A stretch of DNA of 64,000 nucleotides. Origin: Breoghania sp. Its GTDB lineage: Bacteria; Pseudomonadota; Alphaproteobacteria; Rhizobiales; Stappiaceae. The stretch is from NCBI RefSeq assembly GCF_963674635.1, contig NZ_OY771475.1:1240001-1304000 (forward strand), written 5' to 3'. This document shows, piece after piece, positions 1-9,447 of the stretch. The stretch's first letter is position 1; every line of letters begins with the position of its first letter. A program made the translations under genes and the position numbers. Below the pieces are notes generated by a model. It was not told the DNA's origin, did no database searches, and saw only the letters and a program-made list of their open reading frames with translations.

Positions 1-2392
1 AGAGCTTGCCTTCGATGTGAACCCCGTCCGAGGTCAACAGGAAATCGTCGATCTCACGCCCAGCATTCGTTTCGCGAACGACGAAGCGCGCGGTCGCAGG
101 CACGCCAACACCTTTCGTCCACCCCACGCCGGGAAGCCGCAACTTGCTCTGCGTGAGATCAGCCACAACCTGACGCACGCCTGTCTTCTCGGTTTGCAGG
201 TTGAGCCGCAGCTTGCCATCGACAAGCCCGCCCAAATCAAAGCCGCGGCCGGCCAGATCGCCGGCGTCAAAATCGAGCACGACCCCCTGATTGCCATTGC
301 CGCCTGCTCCGTTGAGCGGCTGTTCAAGGTCGATTTCCACGGGCAGGCCGTTCAGCAGACCGTTGCCGCGCAACGTCGCCGCCGACGGGTTTGCCGTAAC
401 CTGAAGGTCCGCATTGCGGATCGTCTGACCTTCAATGGGCTGTGAACTGGAGAAATCGGCAAGCGACGCGGCAAATGTCCAGCGGACTTCGTCCGGGCGG
501 ACGGGCTCTTCCTTGGGACGCACCGGAAAGGACACCGTGACCGATACATCCGCCTTGCCCGAAAGCGTATCGGGGTCGATATCGAGGCGACGGCGACCGT
601 CGACAGGTTCCTGCGCCGCGATCCGCGCGATGTCGGCAGCGGACCCGCGAAGGGTCAGATTGAGCTGTCCTTCCTTCTCCACTGGCCTCAGATCGGGAAT
701 CGCAAATTGCGCGTTGGTCAGATCAACCGCGCCGCCCCCCGGCGCAACTGTTCTGGCCTTGTCTATCTTGAGTGCAAAACCCCCGTCACGGATGGTCCCG
801 GTTCCCGACATCTCCTTCAGACCCGGCAGCCCGCCGATTGTCTTGATGCGGCCTTTCTCCAGCGAGAAATCGAGGCGAAGTCCTTCCGGTTCCCACCCCA
901 CCGTCGCCGGGTCTCCGTCAAAGCCCAGGGCATCAAGGGCGAGAATCAGGCGAAAATCCCGGATGCGACCGCCCTGAGCGTGCTCCACGAACCACTCCCG
1001 CGCCTCCGGAGCGGCCATGGCCGGCCACAGTCGCTTCACGCCGCCCACAGTCACGTCAGATGAGGAAACGGCGATGGCCGCCAGAGGTCCGTCGGCCCCA
1101 AACTGGATATTGCCCGCCGCCGTGACGCTCGTGGTGCCCGCATTGAGATTGAACGTGTCGAGATTGATCAGCATATGCGCCGGATCGAAGTTGCCGAACG
1201 CCAGTGCATGATCGACGATCAACGGGGGCCCGGAAACATCGCGCGGTTTGAGCTGGGCCTGTGGCACTTCCACCGCGAATTGCCATGTGTCGCGCTTGCC
1301 ATCGGGAGGCTGGATTTCGCCGTGAACCGCAATCCGCGTATCGCCGAAAATGGCATAGGAAGGCTCAAGAACGAGCTGCGGATGCTCGGGTGACCAGGAC
1401 AAGGCCAGAAGCATCTCGTCAATGATGATGCCGCCTTCTTCCTTGAGGCTGATGAAACCGGCTCCAACCCCAAGCCGCAGGTCGCCCCGTTTCAGCTTTC
1501 CATCTTTGTCCATGTGGAAAGTGGCGCGCGGAAACAAAGGCAGACCGAACCCGCGGCCGGGCTGAACGTCATAATTTTCAGGCAGGAAGTCGGCCACGGT
1601 CACATCGCCTGCCGACAGCGAAAACCAGCGTCCGTCCCCGTTGTCATCATCCCCGTTTCGGAAGCGGATATTCCAGCGCCCCGCACGTCCGGCTACCGAG
1701 GCATCAAGGCGCATGTGCCGACCATCCTCGGTGGGGGTGAGCTCCATGTCGATGGTCGAAAAACGGCGCTTCACGGAACCCGCAAAATCGAGTGTCGCAT
1801 CATCGACCCCGATGCTGTCGATGCCGAACGTCGCAAAATCGGCAGCCGCGGCGCCGAGCATGGCATCGATGCGGCTCGCCACCTGTGCGCCGGAAGGCAC
1901 CTTGTTGATCGCCTCTTCGCTGATACCGTTGGCGTCGATTGCTTCCTGGTTCGTTACCGTGATTTCCGGGCGAACCAGAAAAACGCTGCCAAGGCGAAAG
2001 TTGCCTGTAAGCAAACCGGATAACGAGGTGTGAATGCGAACCTCGGGGATGATCACGTGGGTTGAGCCGTCCGGCGTTTTCAGCGACGTGTCGAGAAAGG
2101 TCAGCGGGGCAACCGCCTGGCCGGAAAAATCAAGCCGCACGGAATCGATGGCGACAGAGATGCCGCGACTGCGTTCACCCAATTGGCTGGCGGCAAGCTG
2201 GCCGAGCCACACGCTGTCATAAGGCGCAGCGGCAAGCCGTGCGACCACGAAGCCGATCAGCAGCACCACTGCAAGCAGCATGAGTCTGCGCACGCGCAAC
2301 AGTCTGCGCAAGCGACCCGGCTTGTGCCCGTTCCCTGACCCCGAGCGGTCAGGTGTGAACTCGTCGGGCCGTCGAAGTCTGGGCCATTTCAC
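1..2392 (-). CDS. AsmA/YhdP-like DUF3971 envelope protein (3' end beyond window)
   Basis: The frame is open on the minus strand from a GTG at 2392 to the window edge, so the C-terminus is missing. A GGGGGA ribosome site lies about 10 nt before the GTG. After ~35 basic residues comes one hydrophobic segment (MLLAVVLLIGFVVARLAA), then a long beta-rich region with alternating polar and hydrophobic strands and no catalytic motif. This is the build of the DUF3971/AsmA-like C-terminal family (E. coli YhdP, TamB relatives): inner-membrane anchored, periplasm-spanning proteins linked to phospholipid transport to the outer membrane. It is divergent from bcp, a neighbour pair I know from other Hyphomicrobiales. 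The family call rests on architecture and context; the precise function is inferred. Confidence 0.8.
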   Translation of the reverse strand, partial: MKWPRLRRPDEFTPDRSGSGNGHKPGRLRRLLRVRRLMLLAVVLLIGFVVARLAAAPYDSVWLGQLAASQLGERSRGISVAIDSVRLDFSGQAVAPLTFLDTSLKTPDGSTHVIIPEVRIHTSLSGLLTGNFRLGSVFLVRPEITVTNQEAIDANGISEEAINKVPSGAQVASRIDAMLGAAAADFATFGIDSIGVDDATLDFAGSVKRRFSTIDMELTPTEDGRHMRLDASVAGRAGRWNIRFRNGDDDNGDGRWFSLSAGDVTVADFLPENYDVQPGRGFGLPLFPRATFHMDKDGKLKRGDLRLGVGAGFISLKEEGGIIIDEMLLALSWSPEHPQLVLEPSYAIFGDTRIAVHGEIQPPDGKRDTWQFAVEVPQAQLKPRDVSGPPLIVDHALAFGNFDPAHMLINLDTFNLNAGTTSVTAAGNIQFGADGPLAAIAVSSSDVTVGGVKRLWPAMAAPEAREWFVEHAQGGRIRDFRLILALDALGFDGDPATVGWEPEGLRLDFSLEKGRIKTIGGLPGLKEMSGTGTIRDGGFALKIDKARTVAPGGGAVDLTNAQFAIPDLRPVEKEGQLNLTLRGSAADIARIAAQEPVDGRRRLDIDPDTLSGKADVSVTVSFPVRPKEEPVRPDEVRWTFAASLADFSSSQPIEGQTIRNADLQVTANPSAATLRGNGLLNGLPVEIDLEQPLNGAGGNGNQGVVLDFDAGDLAGRGFDLGGLVDGKLRLNLQTEKTGVRQVVADLTQSKLRLPGVGWTKGVGVPATARFVVRETNAGREIDDFLLTSDGVHIEGKL

Positions 2393-2597
2393 TGGCGCGA
2401 TTTCCCCCAAAATCAGTCTTGCGGCCTAGAACGGCTCCCCCGATCAGGCGCCGCCTCGCAAAGGCATCTCGTCGCGTAAGCTTTGCCGTTGAATGGCGTC
2501 GGCACAGCCACTTTTCAAATCCCTGCATCTGTAAATCTTGCGCAGGGTCACGTCTTCCTGTTCTTTATGCGGCCAAAGCCGACAAAAGGAAGGCATC

Positions 2598-3068
2598 ATG
2601 TCCGAATTGATCGTAGGGGCCGAGGCTCCCGACTTCACGCTTGCAACTGACAGCGAAGGCTCCGTCCGCCTGAGCGATCTCAGGGGACGCACCATCGTCA
2701 TTTATTTTTATCCAAAGGCCGATACTCCCGGCTGTACGACGGAAGCACTGGACTTTAGCGCGCTCAAATCCCAATTCGAAGCCGCGGATGCGACGGTTAT
2801 CGCAATATCCCCTGATGCCTGCGCGAAGCATGCGCGCTTTCGCGAAAAACACGATCTGACCATCACACTCGCGTCCGACGAAGATCACGCGGTAGCGGAA
2901 GCCTATGGCGTGTGGGTGGAGAAGAAGAACTACGGACGCACCTACATGGGCGTTGAACGCTCAACCTTTTTGATCGGTTCCGATGGGCGCATTGCAAAAA
3001 TCTGGCGCAAGGTTCGGGTCAAGGAGCATGCGGAAGCGGTGCTTCAGGCGGTCAAGGACCTGGGATGA
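2598..3068 (+). CDS. bcp: Thioredoxin-dependent peroxiredoxin, Bcp/PrxQ type
   Basis: 156-residue cytosolic peroxidase that reduces H2O2 and organic hydroperoxides with thioredoxin. The peroxidatic motif YPKADTPGCTTEA places the catalytic cysteine at residue 46. The resolving cysteine found five residues later in E. coli Bcp is replaced by Leu51. The only other cysteine is Cys75 in helix 3 (ISPDACAKH), the place used by atypical 2-Cys PrxQ proteins such as the Xanthomonas enzyme. The ATG at 2598 follows AAAGGAAG. An upstream in-frame start at 2538 would add 20 residues unlike the family. The stop overlaps the next gene by 4 bases (ATGA), suggesting coupled translation. Confidence 0.93.
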   Translation: MSELIVGAEAPDFTLATDSEGSVRLSDLRGRTIVIYFYPKADTPGCTTEALDFSALKSQFEAADATVIAISPDACAKHARFREKHDLTITLASDEDHAVAEAYGVWVEKKNYGRTYMGVERSTFLIGSDGRIAKIWRKVRVKEHAEAVLQAVKDLG

Positions 3069-3901
3069 GCGAAGAGACTGCCGCCGCGCCGCGCGCCGCA
3101 TCCCTGGAGGCAGGGGCGGCGGCGATCGTCGCATGCCCCGATACGCGCAAAAAGGTGCGCCTTGCCTATCAGCTCGCAGGTGACTGGTTCGGCCGCGCGC
3201 TCTCGCTTCGAGCGGCGGGCCGACTGGATCTGCCGGAGCGCCCCGGGCGACCGGAAAACCCTGTTCTCCTGCCGCCGCGCGACATGCCCAAACGCGCGGT
3301 CGGGGGAACGCGCGGGCGGATAGCTCTTATTCATTCTCTGGCTCATATCGAATTGAATGCGGTCGATCTCACCTGGGATCTTGTGGCGCGTTTCGCCGGC
3401 GAAACCATGCCGCGCTCCTTCTTCGACGACTGGGTTCAGGTGGGGCTGGAGGAGGCCAAGCATTTCTCGATGTTGGAGCGCAGGCTCAACGAGCTCGATG
3501 CGGCCTATGGCGACCTTCCCGCTCATGACGGTCTCTGGCAGGCGGCGGCGGAGACGGGTCAGTCTCTCACCGCGCGACTGGCCATCATCCCCCTGGTTCT
3601 CGAAGCACGCGGTCTCGACATCACGCCTCCCATGATCGAGAAAGCGCGCGCCAATGATGACGAGGCGACTGCGAAGATCCTGGAGACCATCTACCGGGAC
3701 GAAAAACGCCACGTGGCCTTTGGCGCCAAGTGGTTCCGTTTCATGTGCGACAGACAACGTGTCCGGCCCGAACCGCTGTTTCAGCAGCTCGTTCGCACCC
3801 ATTTCCGGGGCGCACTCAAGCCTCCCTTTAATGATCGCGCTCGATCAGAGGCCGGATTGACGCCCGGTTTCTACAAACCCCTGGCCTCTCTGGTCGGCTA
3901 A
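3065..3901 (+). CDS. DUF455 ferritin-like di-iron protein
   Basis: 278 residues, all-helical. It carries ferritin-like metal ligand motifs: HIELNAVDL around residue 94, EEAKHF around 131 and DEKRHVAFG around 218, i.e. repeated E-x-x-H pairs expected to hold a di-iron centre. The DUF455 family (PF04305) is related to the MiaE/ferritin-like superfamily and its substrate is unknown. It overlaps bcp by 4 bases, so the two are almost certainly co-transcribed and may share a role in redox or iron stress. That link is inferred from position only. Confidence 0.88.
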   Translation: MSEETAAAPRAASLEAGAAAIVACPDTRKKVRLAYQLAGDWFGRALSLRAAGRLDLPERPGRPENPVLLPPRDMPKRAVGGTRGRIALIHSLAHIELNAVDLTWDLVARFAGETMPRSFFDDWVQVGLEEAKHFSMLERRLNELDAAYGDLPAHDGLWQAAAETGQSLTARLAIIPLVLEARGLDITPPMIEKARANDDEATAKILETIYRDEKRHVAFGAKWFRFMCDRQRVRPEPLFQQLVRTHFRGALKPPFNDRARSEAGLTPGFYKPLASLVG

Positions 3902-4066
3902 CCCGCCCAATCAAAAGCCTTTATTAACCTTACTGGCCCTTAATCTTTTGAAGGATTGGGGGGGGTGGAATCGCGTTTTCAGCGAGCTCTTCTGCTTCAA
4001 CGCACGTCAGCCGACGTTACGCGCCCTTCGCCGGACAGTTCACAGATTGCGCGGTTACTTCTGCTC

Positions 4067-5422
4067 ATGCATCAGACCGAAACCTCCGACGACCAAAACT
4101 CGCGTCAGGCCGCCAAGCCGCCGCTTCGCATCATCATATCGCGTGGGTCCGATGCCAGTTCCTTCACGGTGCGCCCGCTCATGGCAGCCCTTGCCGCGGG
4201 AACATGTATGCTGGTGATTGGCGGGTATCTTGCGGCAGCCGGATACATGATGCTTCGCGAGGACAACTCCGACACCTCAAGGCTCACCCAGGCAGCCCAG
4301 ACGCGGTTCTATGAGGAACGTATCGCCAAGCTGCGTGCGCGTGTCGACGAAGTCACCAGTCGCAGCCTCGTTGCCGAGCAAAGGTATGAAAAGCAGATCG
4401 CGGCGCTCAAGAAACGTCAGGGCGAGATCAACGCCCGGCACAGCCGCGTCGCAGACGTTCTGGCGCGCGCCGCAGAAAGCGGCCTGACGATCGCCGCGTC
4501 CGATCCCCTTCCCGTCGCCAAGCCGCGGCCGGCACTCGCATTCGACGCCACATTGGCGGAAAGCACCGAAGCGACGGGCGGCGCGATGGTTCCGATCGAC
4601 GCATCCGTCGATATGCTGGGCCTGCGCGGTTCCATGGGCGGGGTCGCCAAAAAGGCCGACCGCCGCACTCCGGCCTCCCCCGAAAAAGCCACCATCAGCA
4701 GCGAGCCGACCGGGGCCTCGGCCGGGCTTCGCGCGGATTCGGTCATCATGAGCCGCATCGACAGCGCACTTGACGTCATGAACCGTCAGTCGGAAACCGC
4801 GCTCGACCTCATTGCGGTGGCTGCAGAACGCAGGATCGCCCGCATCGAACGGGTTACAAGCTCCCTTGGGCTTAATCTCAATGTCGATGGCGACGGGGTC
4901 GGCGGGCCTTTCGTGCCCCTCACCAGTGTGAGCTTCGATGCCCGCCTCGCGCGTGCCGAAAAGGCGGTCGCGAAGCTCTCCAGCCTGCGCGACGGGGTCA
5001 AGTCTCTGCCATTTGGCTCCCCTCTTGAGGGTGCGCACGACTACAGCAGCACCTACGGGCCGCGTCTTGATCCATTCCTGCGTAGCCCGGCCATGCATAC
5101 CGGGCTCGATTTCCGCGCTCCAATCGGCACCCCCGTTCACGCGACCGCCGCAGGCACGGTGGTTTCCGCAGGACGGAAGGGCGGTTATGGCCTCATGGTG
5201 GAGATCGATCACGGAGACGGGGTCTCCACCCGCTTCGGGCATCTCAGCCGGATTGTCGCGACTGTCGGTGACAGGGTAGATATTGGCGAGGTTGTTGGCC
5301 TCGTCGGCAACACTGGACGCAGCACCGGCGCGCATCTGCATTACGAAACGCGCCTTCCTTCGGGGACGGTCGATCCCGAGCTGTTCCTGAATGCGGGCGA
5401 GAAGCTCTCGGGGATTCTGTAG
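4067..5422 (+). CDS. M23 (LytM-type) metallopeptidase with membrane anchor and coiled coil
   Basis: Counting from the ATG at 4067, the protein has 451 residues. It has a short cytosolic tail, a transmembrane helix near residues 35-58, a coiled coil (~75-130) and a low-complexity linker. The C-terminal peptidase domain has zinc ligands in HTGLD (His344, Asp348) and HLHYE (His423, His425). M23 enzymes cut peptide cross-links in peptidoglycan or act as activators of amidases. The frame is open upstream to TTG codons at 3956, but those residues are not family-like. The chosen ATG gives the usual ~20-residue lead before the RIIISRG motif; its ribosome site is weak, so the start is uncertain. Confidence 0.88.
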   Translation: MHQTETSDDQNSRQAAKPPLRIIISRGSDASSFTVRPLMAALAAGTCMLVIGGYLAAAGYMMLREDNSDTSRLTQAAQTRFYEERIAKLRARVDEVTSRSLVAEQRYEKQIAALKKRQGEINARHSRVADVLARAAESGLTIAASDPLPVAKPRPALAFDATLAESTEATGGAMVPIDASVDMLGLRGSMGGVAKKADRRTPASPEKATISSEPTGASAGLRADSVIMSRIDSALDVMNRQSETALDLIAVAAERRIARIERVTSSLGLNLNVDGDGVGGPFVPLTSVSFDARLARAEKAVAKLSSLRDGVKSLPFGSPLEGAHDYSSTYGPRLDPFLRSPAMHTGLDFRAPIGTPVHATAAGTVVSAGRKGGYGLMVEIDHGDGVSTRFGHLSRIVATVGDRVDIGEVVGLVGNTGRSTGAHLHYETRLPSGTVDPELFLNAGEKLSGIL

Positions 5423-5453
5423 CCCGCGCACCGGTCCCAAATCCGCCTTCGCA

Positions 5454-5480
5454 TGCGGGGAAGCATGACACTTCCCCGCA
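5454..5480. terminator. Hairpin between convergent genes
   Basis: A perfect 10-bp stem (TGCGGGGAAG / CTTCCCCGCA) with a 7-nt loop sits between the stops of the M23 and cyclase genes. It has no long T-run on either side, so it may be a weak bidirectional terminator. Confidence 0.5.
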
Positions 5481-5495
5481 CCGGCATTTAAGCGG

Positions 5496-6320
5496 TCAAA
5501 CAAGCGCGAAAAGCCTGCTCGGCCCGCCCGAAGCTCCAACGACTTTCGGCGCCCCCACAACAAGTGTCGCCCCGGTTGCCGGAACTTCGTCCAGATTGGC
5601 CATCGCTTCCATGCCCCAGCGGCCGGAGGGCAGCCAGGCGTAATGCGTCGCAAAATCTGCGGAAAGACCGCGATCAAGCGACAGGGTATCGACGCCGAGC
5701 CCAACGAGCCCGCGCTCCATGGCAAGCCGGGTTGCGTCGATTCCGAAGCCAGGGAAGTGCATTTCCCCTTCCGCATCCGCATTGCGAAACGTCTCCGTGG
5801 CGACATATGCCCCCCAACCGGAATTCATCGCGATGCAGCCGCCTTCGGGTAGCCTTCCGTGTGCCGCTTCCCATTCCTCAAGATCGCCTGCGGTCACCTG
5901 ATAGTCCGGGTCTTCCGCCGCCCTGGCCTTCACATCGATGACCGCGAGCGGCAGAACGAGTTGATCCGCCGGGATCTCGGCCGCGGAAAGACCATCTTTG
6001 GAGAAATGAAGCGGCGCGTCCATATGCGTACCGGTGTGCTCCACCAGGTGCCACTTGTTGACGTTGAAACCGTCCTTCTCGAAACCGAACATGGCCTCGA
6101 TCTCAAGCTGGGGCGTGCCGAAGAAGGTCGGAAAATCCTCAACAAGCGCATGTGTCAGATCCACCACCTTGCTGAAGCTTGCAGGCGCAGCTTGAGCCGG
6201 CCGCGGCGGCGCAAAGGCCTGAAAGCTGGCGGCACCGACAGCGGCAACGCCCGCGCCCTTGAAGAAGCCGCGGCGGGAAAGCCGCTTGTGGACCATTTCC
6301 ATGCAACCGGGAACACACAT
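5496..6320 (-). CDS. Tat-exported cyclase-family metal-dependent hydrolase
   Basis: 274 residues from the ATG at 6320, which has a strong GGAGGGGGGA site; an in-frame ATG at 6374 lacks one. The N-terminus carries a twin-arginine signal (SRRGFFKG, Arg16-Arg17) followed by an Ala-rich hydrophobic stretch, so the folded enzyme is probably exported to the periplasm. The motif HTGTHMDAPLH (His95, His99, Asp101, His105) is the metal site of the cyclase family (PF04199), which includes kynurenine formamidases, isatin hydrolases and polyketide cyclases. The substrate is unknown. It stands alone, divergent from the ABC-F gene. Confidence 0.88.
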   Translation of the reverse strand: MCVPGCMEMVHKRLSRRGFFKGAGVAAVGAASFQAFAPPRPAQAAPASFSKVVDLTHALVEDFPTFFGTPQLEIEAMFGFEKDGFNVNKWHLVEHTGTHMDAPLHFSKDGLSAAEIPADQLVLPLAVIDVKARAAEDPDYQVTAGDLEEWEAAHGRLPEGGCIAMNSGWGAYVATETFRNADAEGEMHFPGFGIDATRLAMERGLVGLGVDTLSLDRGLSADFATHYAWLPSGRWGMEAMANLDEVPATGATLVVGAPKVVGASGGPSRLFALV

Positions 6321-6640
6321 CGTCAATCCCCCCTCCAGAACTGGCAAAAAACCGAGAACCAAACACGCATTCATGCCCCAAGGTTAGGTCATGTCATTTA
6401 AGTGGCATAGAGCCACGGCTCGACGATGAATGGAGCCAAAAATTTGAGTTGTTGAACGAGCCCCGACCCACTCGGGTCTCCTGCGCGCACCTTGCGGGCG
6501 GAAGAGGCCCAACATGAGCGAGGAAATACCAGCGGCAGTGCAGGTGCAGCCGACACCTACGGAGGCGAATGGGGCAAGTTGCAAATTCTCCCGCCTTGCC
6601 CCTTGCATCGCGGCACTTCCTTCGCCAAACGTTGCGCATC
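6321..6640. other. Divergent intergenic region, no gene seen
   Basis: 320 bases between the divergently read cyclase and ABC-F genes. It must hold both promoters, but I see no clear -35/-10 pair. Short reading frames here have neither ribosome sites nor protein-like composition. Confidence 0.5.
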
Positions 6641-8521
6641 ATGTTGCATGTAAATGACCTCACCTACCGCATCGGCGGCCGCACCCTTCTCGAACATGCC
6701 ACCGCTGTCATCCCCGATGGCGCGAAGGTGGGGCTTGTCGGGCGCAATGGTTCGGGCAAGACAACGCTTTTCAAGCTGATCAACGGCGATATCACGCCGG
6801 AATCCGGGGCGATCACCGTCCGCCGCCAGGCCCGTATCGGGCAGGTCGCACAGGAGGCGCCGGGCTCTGAAACCAGCCTGATCGACGTGGTTCTGGCGGC
6901 GGATACCGAGCGTTCGGCCCTGATGGCGGAGGCGGAAAACGCGACCGATCCCAATCGGATCGCCGAAATCCACACCCGTCTTGCCGATATTGACGCCCAT
7001 TCCGCAGAGGCGCGCGCAGGCGCAATTCTCTATGGCCTCGGCTTCAACGCAGACGCACAGCGCCAGCCGTGCTCGGCCTTTTCCGGCGGCTGGCGAATGC
7101 GCGTCGCCCTTGCGGCGGTGCTGTTTTCCGAACCCGACCTGCTGCTGCTCGACGAGCCGACCAACTATCTCGATCTGGAAGGCACACTGTGGCTTGAGAA
7201 CTACGTGGCGCGTTATCCGCATACGGTCGTGTTGATCTCCCATGACCGGGACCTTCTCAACAAGGCCGTCGATACCATCGTGCATCTGGAAGGCAACAAA
7301 CTCACCACCTATCGCGGCGGATACGACAGCTTCGAGCGTCAGCGTCGCGAGCAGATCATGCAGGCGGAAAAGCAACGCGAGAAGCAAGAGGCCCAGCGCA
7401 AGCACATGCAGGCCTTCGTGGACAGGTTCCGCGCCAAGGCGACCAAGGCGCGTCAGGCCCAGTCTCGGCTCAAGATGCTGGAGCGCATGCAACCCATCGC
7501 GGCGATCGTTGAGGAATCAAGCCTTGCGCTTTCCTTCCCTGATCCGCAAAGCCAGGCTGCCCCTCCTCTGCTGTCCGTGGAGAGCGGGGCCGTCGGTTAT
7601 GACGACAAGCCGGTCCTGCGCCATCTCAACCTGCGCCTTGATCCAGACGACAGGATTGCTCTTCTGGGCGCAAACGGCAACGGCAAGTCCACCTTCGCCA
7701 AGCTCATTGCCGACCGACTGAAGCCGATGTCCGGACACGTCGTTCGGGCGAACCGGATAGAAGTTGCCTATTTCGCCCAGCACCAGCTCGATGAACTGGT
7801 TCCGGCGAATTCCGCGGTCGCCCACGTGCGCGCCTTGATGGTGGGAGAGCCAGAAGCGAAGGTGCGCGCGCGCGTTGCCCGGTTCGGTCTGCCGACCGAC
7901 CGAATGGACACCCCGGCCAAAGACCTCTCTGGCGGCGAAAAGGCACGACTGCTGCTTGGGCTTGTAACGTTCAACGGGCCCAACCTGCTGATCCTCGACG
8001 AACCGACCAACCATCTCGATATCGACAGCCGCGAAGCGCTCATGCAGGCGCTTAATGCCTTTCGGGGCGCGGTTGTGCTCATCAGCCACGACCGGCATCT
8101 GGTGGAGGCATGCGCCGACGCCTTGTGGCTTGTGGCGGGTGGAACCGTGAAGCCCTATGACGGCGACATGGAGGACTACCGGCGACTGATCCTTCAAAGC
8201 GGACGTGAAGAACGCTCCGCTCAGAAGGAGGTCGAGAAGCAGGCATCCGCGCAGGACCGTCGCCGCGAAGCTGCCGACCGCCGCGCGCAGTTAGCCCCGC
8301 TTCGCCAGAAAATCCAGGCGGCGGAGAAACTGATGGAGAAACATCAGGGTGAGCTGCAACGGCTCGATGGCCTGCTTGCTGATCCCGACCTCTATGTGAA
8401 GGATCCGGCCAAAGCGACCAAACTCGCCAAGCAGCGCTCCGATGCCGAAAAGGCGTTGGCAGAAGCGGAAGAAAACTGGCTGGAGCTGTCCGGTCAATAT
8501 GAAGAGGCAAATGCGGGGTAG
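6641..8521 (+). CDS. ABC-F family ATP-binding protein (Uup/YheS-like)
   Basis: 626 residues with two ABC ATPase cassettes and no membrane segment. The first cassette has Walker A GRNGSGKT (34-41), signature SGGWRMRV and Walker B LLLLDEPTNYLD. The second has GANGNGKST, SGGEKARL and LLILDEPTNHLD. A linker rich in K/R/E/Q joins them, and the last ~80 residues form a predicted coiled coil. ABC-F proteins act on ribosomes (translation factors, Uup in ribosome or replication quality control); the C-terminal coiled coil favours a Uup-like member. The ATG at 6641 (MLHVNDLTYRIGG) was chosen because the family begins at this beta strand. A terminator follows directly. Confidence 0.93.
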   Translation: MLHVNDLTYRIGGRTLLEHATAVIPDGAKVGLVGRNGSGKTTLFKLINGDITPESGAITVRRQARIGQVAQEAPGSETSLIDVVLAADTERSALMAEAENATDPNRIAEIHTRLADIDAHSAEARAGAILYGLGFNADAQRQPCSAFSGGWRMRVALAAVLFSEPDLLLLDEPTNYLDLEGTLWLENYVARYPHTVVLISHDRDLLNKAVDTIVHLEGNKLTTYRGGYDSFERQRREQIMQAEKQREKQEAQRKHMQAFVDRFRAKATKARQAQSRLKMLERMQPIAAIVEESSLALSFPDPQSQAAPPLLSVESGAVGYDDKPVLRHLNLRLDPDDRIALLGANGNGKSTFAKLIADRLKPMSGHVVRANRIEVAYFAQHQLDELVPANSAVAHVRALMVGEPEAKVRARVARFGLPTDRMDTPAKDLSGGEKARLLLGLVTFNGPNLLILDEPTNHLDIDSREALMQALNAFRGAVVLISHDRHLVEACADALWLVAGGTVKPYDGDMEDYRRLILQSGREERSAQKEVEKQASAQDRRREAADRRAQLAPLRQKIQAAEKLMEKHQGELQRLDGLLADPDLYVKDPAKATKLAKQRSDAEKALAEAEENWLELSGQYEEANAG

Positions 8522-8577
8522 ACGCAGCAGGCTTCGCTTCTGCTATTTGTCTTCCGCCTTCGCCTGAAAACAAACAG

Positions 8578-8608
8578 GCCGCCCGGTTTGACTGGGCGGC
8601 TTTTTTTT
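8578..8608 (+). terminator. Rho-independent terminator of the ABC-F gene
   Basis: A 7-bp GCCGCCC/GGGCGGC stem with a 9-nt loop is followed by eight T residues, 57 nt after the ABC-F stop. It lies just before the convergent exoR stop. Confidence 0.9.
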
Positions 8609-8625
8609 CAAGTTCGTCGCCCCCC

Positions 8626-9447
8626 TCAACGGGAAGCGATATCCTTCTTTTCCCAACGTTGCGCGAGCATCACGGCCCGGCGCCGTTCGCTCTCGCTCGC
8701 AAGTGAAAAGGCTCGCTCCTGCGCCTCCACAATCCAAGCGTCCTTTTCGCCATGCGCACGCGGCATGGCGACCGTCAGCCACATCAGGCCACGCACCCGA
8801 TTCTTGGCGATTGTGTCCTCGAAGAACATCAACTCGCCAAGAGCCGCCTGAGCCTCGTAGTGACCCTTGCTTGCAGCCAGCTTCAGCCAGCGCGCCGCCA
8901 TATGCGGGTCCGGATCATCGCCAGTGGACCCCGCCAGATAGAGACGGCCGAGATTGTACTGCGCATCCGCGTTGCCGAAATAGGAGGCGGCATAGGTGAA
9001 AATCTCACGCGCACGGCGCGCATTAGGCTTCACCGCCGTATTCTGGATACCGGTCAGGTAATAGGTGCCGAGAGCCACAAAAGCAGAGGCCACATAGGGG
9101 GCCTGGGATGAACCGGGTGAGTCGTCGGCATGCTGATCGGCAATCGAGGAAAAATACTCGAACGCCTTCAGGTCGTCTTCGGCAACGCCATCGCCATCGG
9201 CATACATGCGCCCGAGCTTCCACTGCGCCGCGGGCACGCCGTTCGCGGCGGCGAAGGACAAGGCGTCGACGGCCTTTTCCTTGTTTCCGGCAAAATAGGC
9301 GCGTGCCCCAAGCCTGAATGCCTCGCTCGGGCTGGTCGCCCCAGATCCCGTTGAGGCTCCAGGGTCGAATGCCAAGCTTGCATTGAGCGGGCAGATCGCC
9401 AGCACACCTGCCAGATAAAAGATCGCGTTGGTCTTCCGCATGATCAT
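8626..9447 (-). CDS. exoR: ExoR-like periplasmic Sel1-repeat regulator
   Basis: 273 residues with a signal peptide ending near LNASLAFD, then tandem Sel1 repeats: AARWLKLAASKGHYEAQAALGEL, QYNLGRLYLAGS, AAQWKLGRMYADGDG. The C-terminus EAQERAFSLASESERRRAVMLA closely matches Sinorhizobium ExoR as I remember it. ExoR is a periplasmic inhibitor of the ExoS/ChvG-ChvI two-component system. It controls exopolysaccharide, flagella and acid response, and is removed by proteolysis. The start is either ATG 9447 or 9441. No exoS/chvI lies nearby, as is usual for exoR. The orthology call is by recognition, not by a search. Confidence 0.82.
   Translation of the reverse strand: MIMRKTNAIFYLAGVLAICPLNASLAFDPGASTGSGATSPSEAFRLGARAYFAGNKEKAVDALSFAAANGVPAAQWKLGRMYADGDGVAEDDLKAFEYFSSIADQHADDSPGSSQAPYVASAFVALGTYYLTGIQNTAVKPNARRAREIFTYAASYFGNADAQYNLGRLYLAGSTGDDPDPHMAARWLKLAASKGHYEAQAALGELMFFEDTIAKNRVRGLMWLTVAMPRAHGEKDAWIVEAQERAFSLASESERRRAVMLAQRWEKKDIASR

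Noticed and set aside
4277..5806. Long minus-strand frame of 509 codons
   Set aside because: It is antisense to the M23 peptidase and crosses the convergent cyclase gene and a terminator; Arg/Gly-rich composition typical of antisense GC-rich frames.
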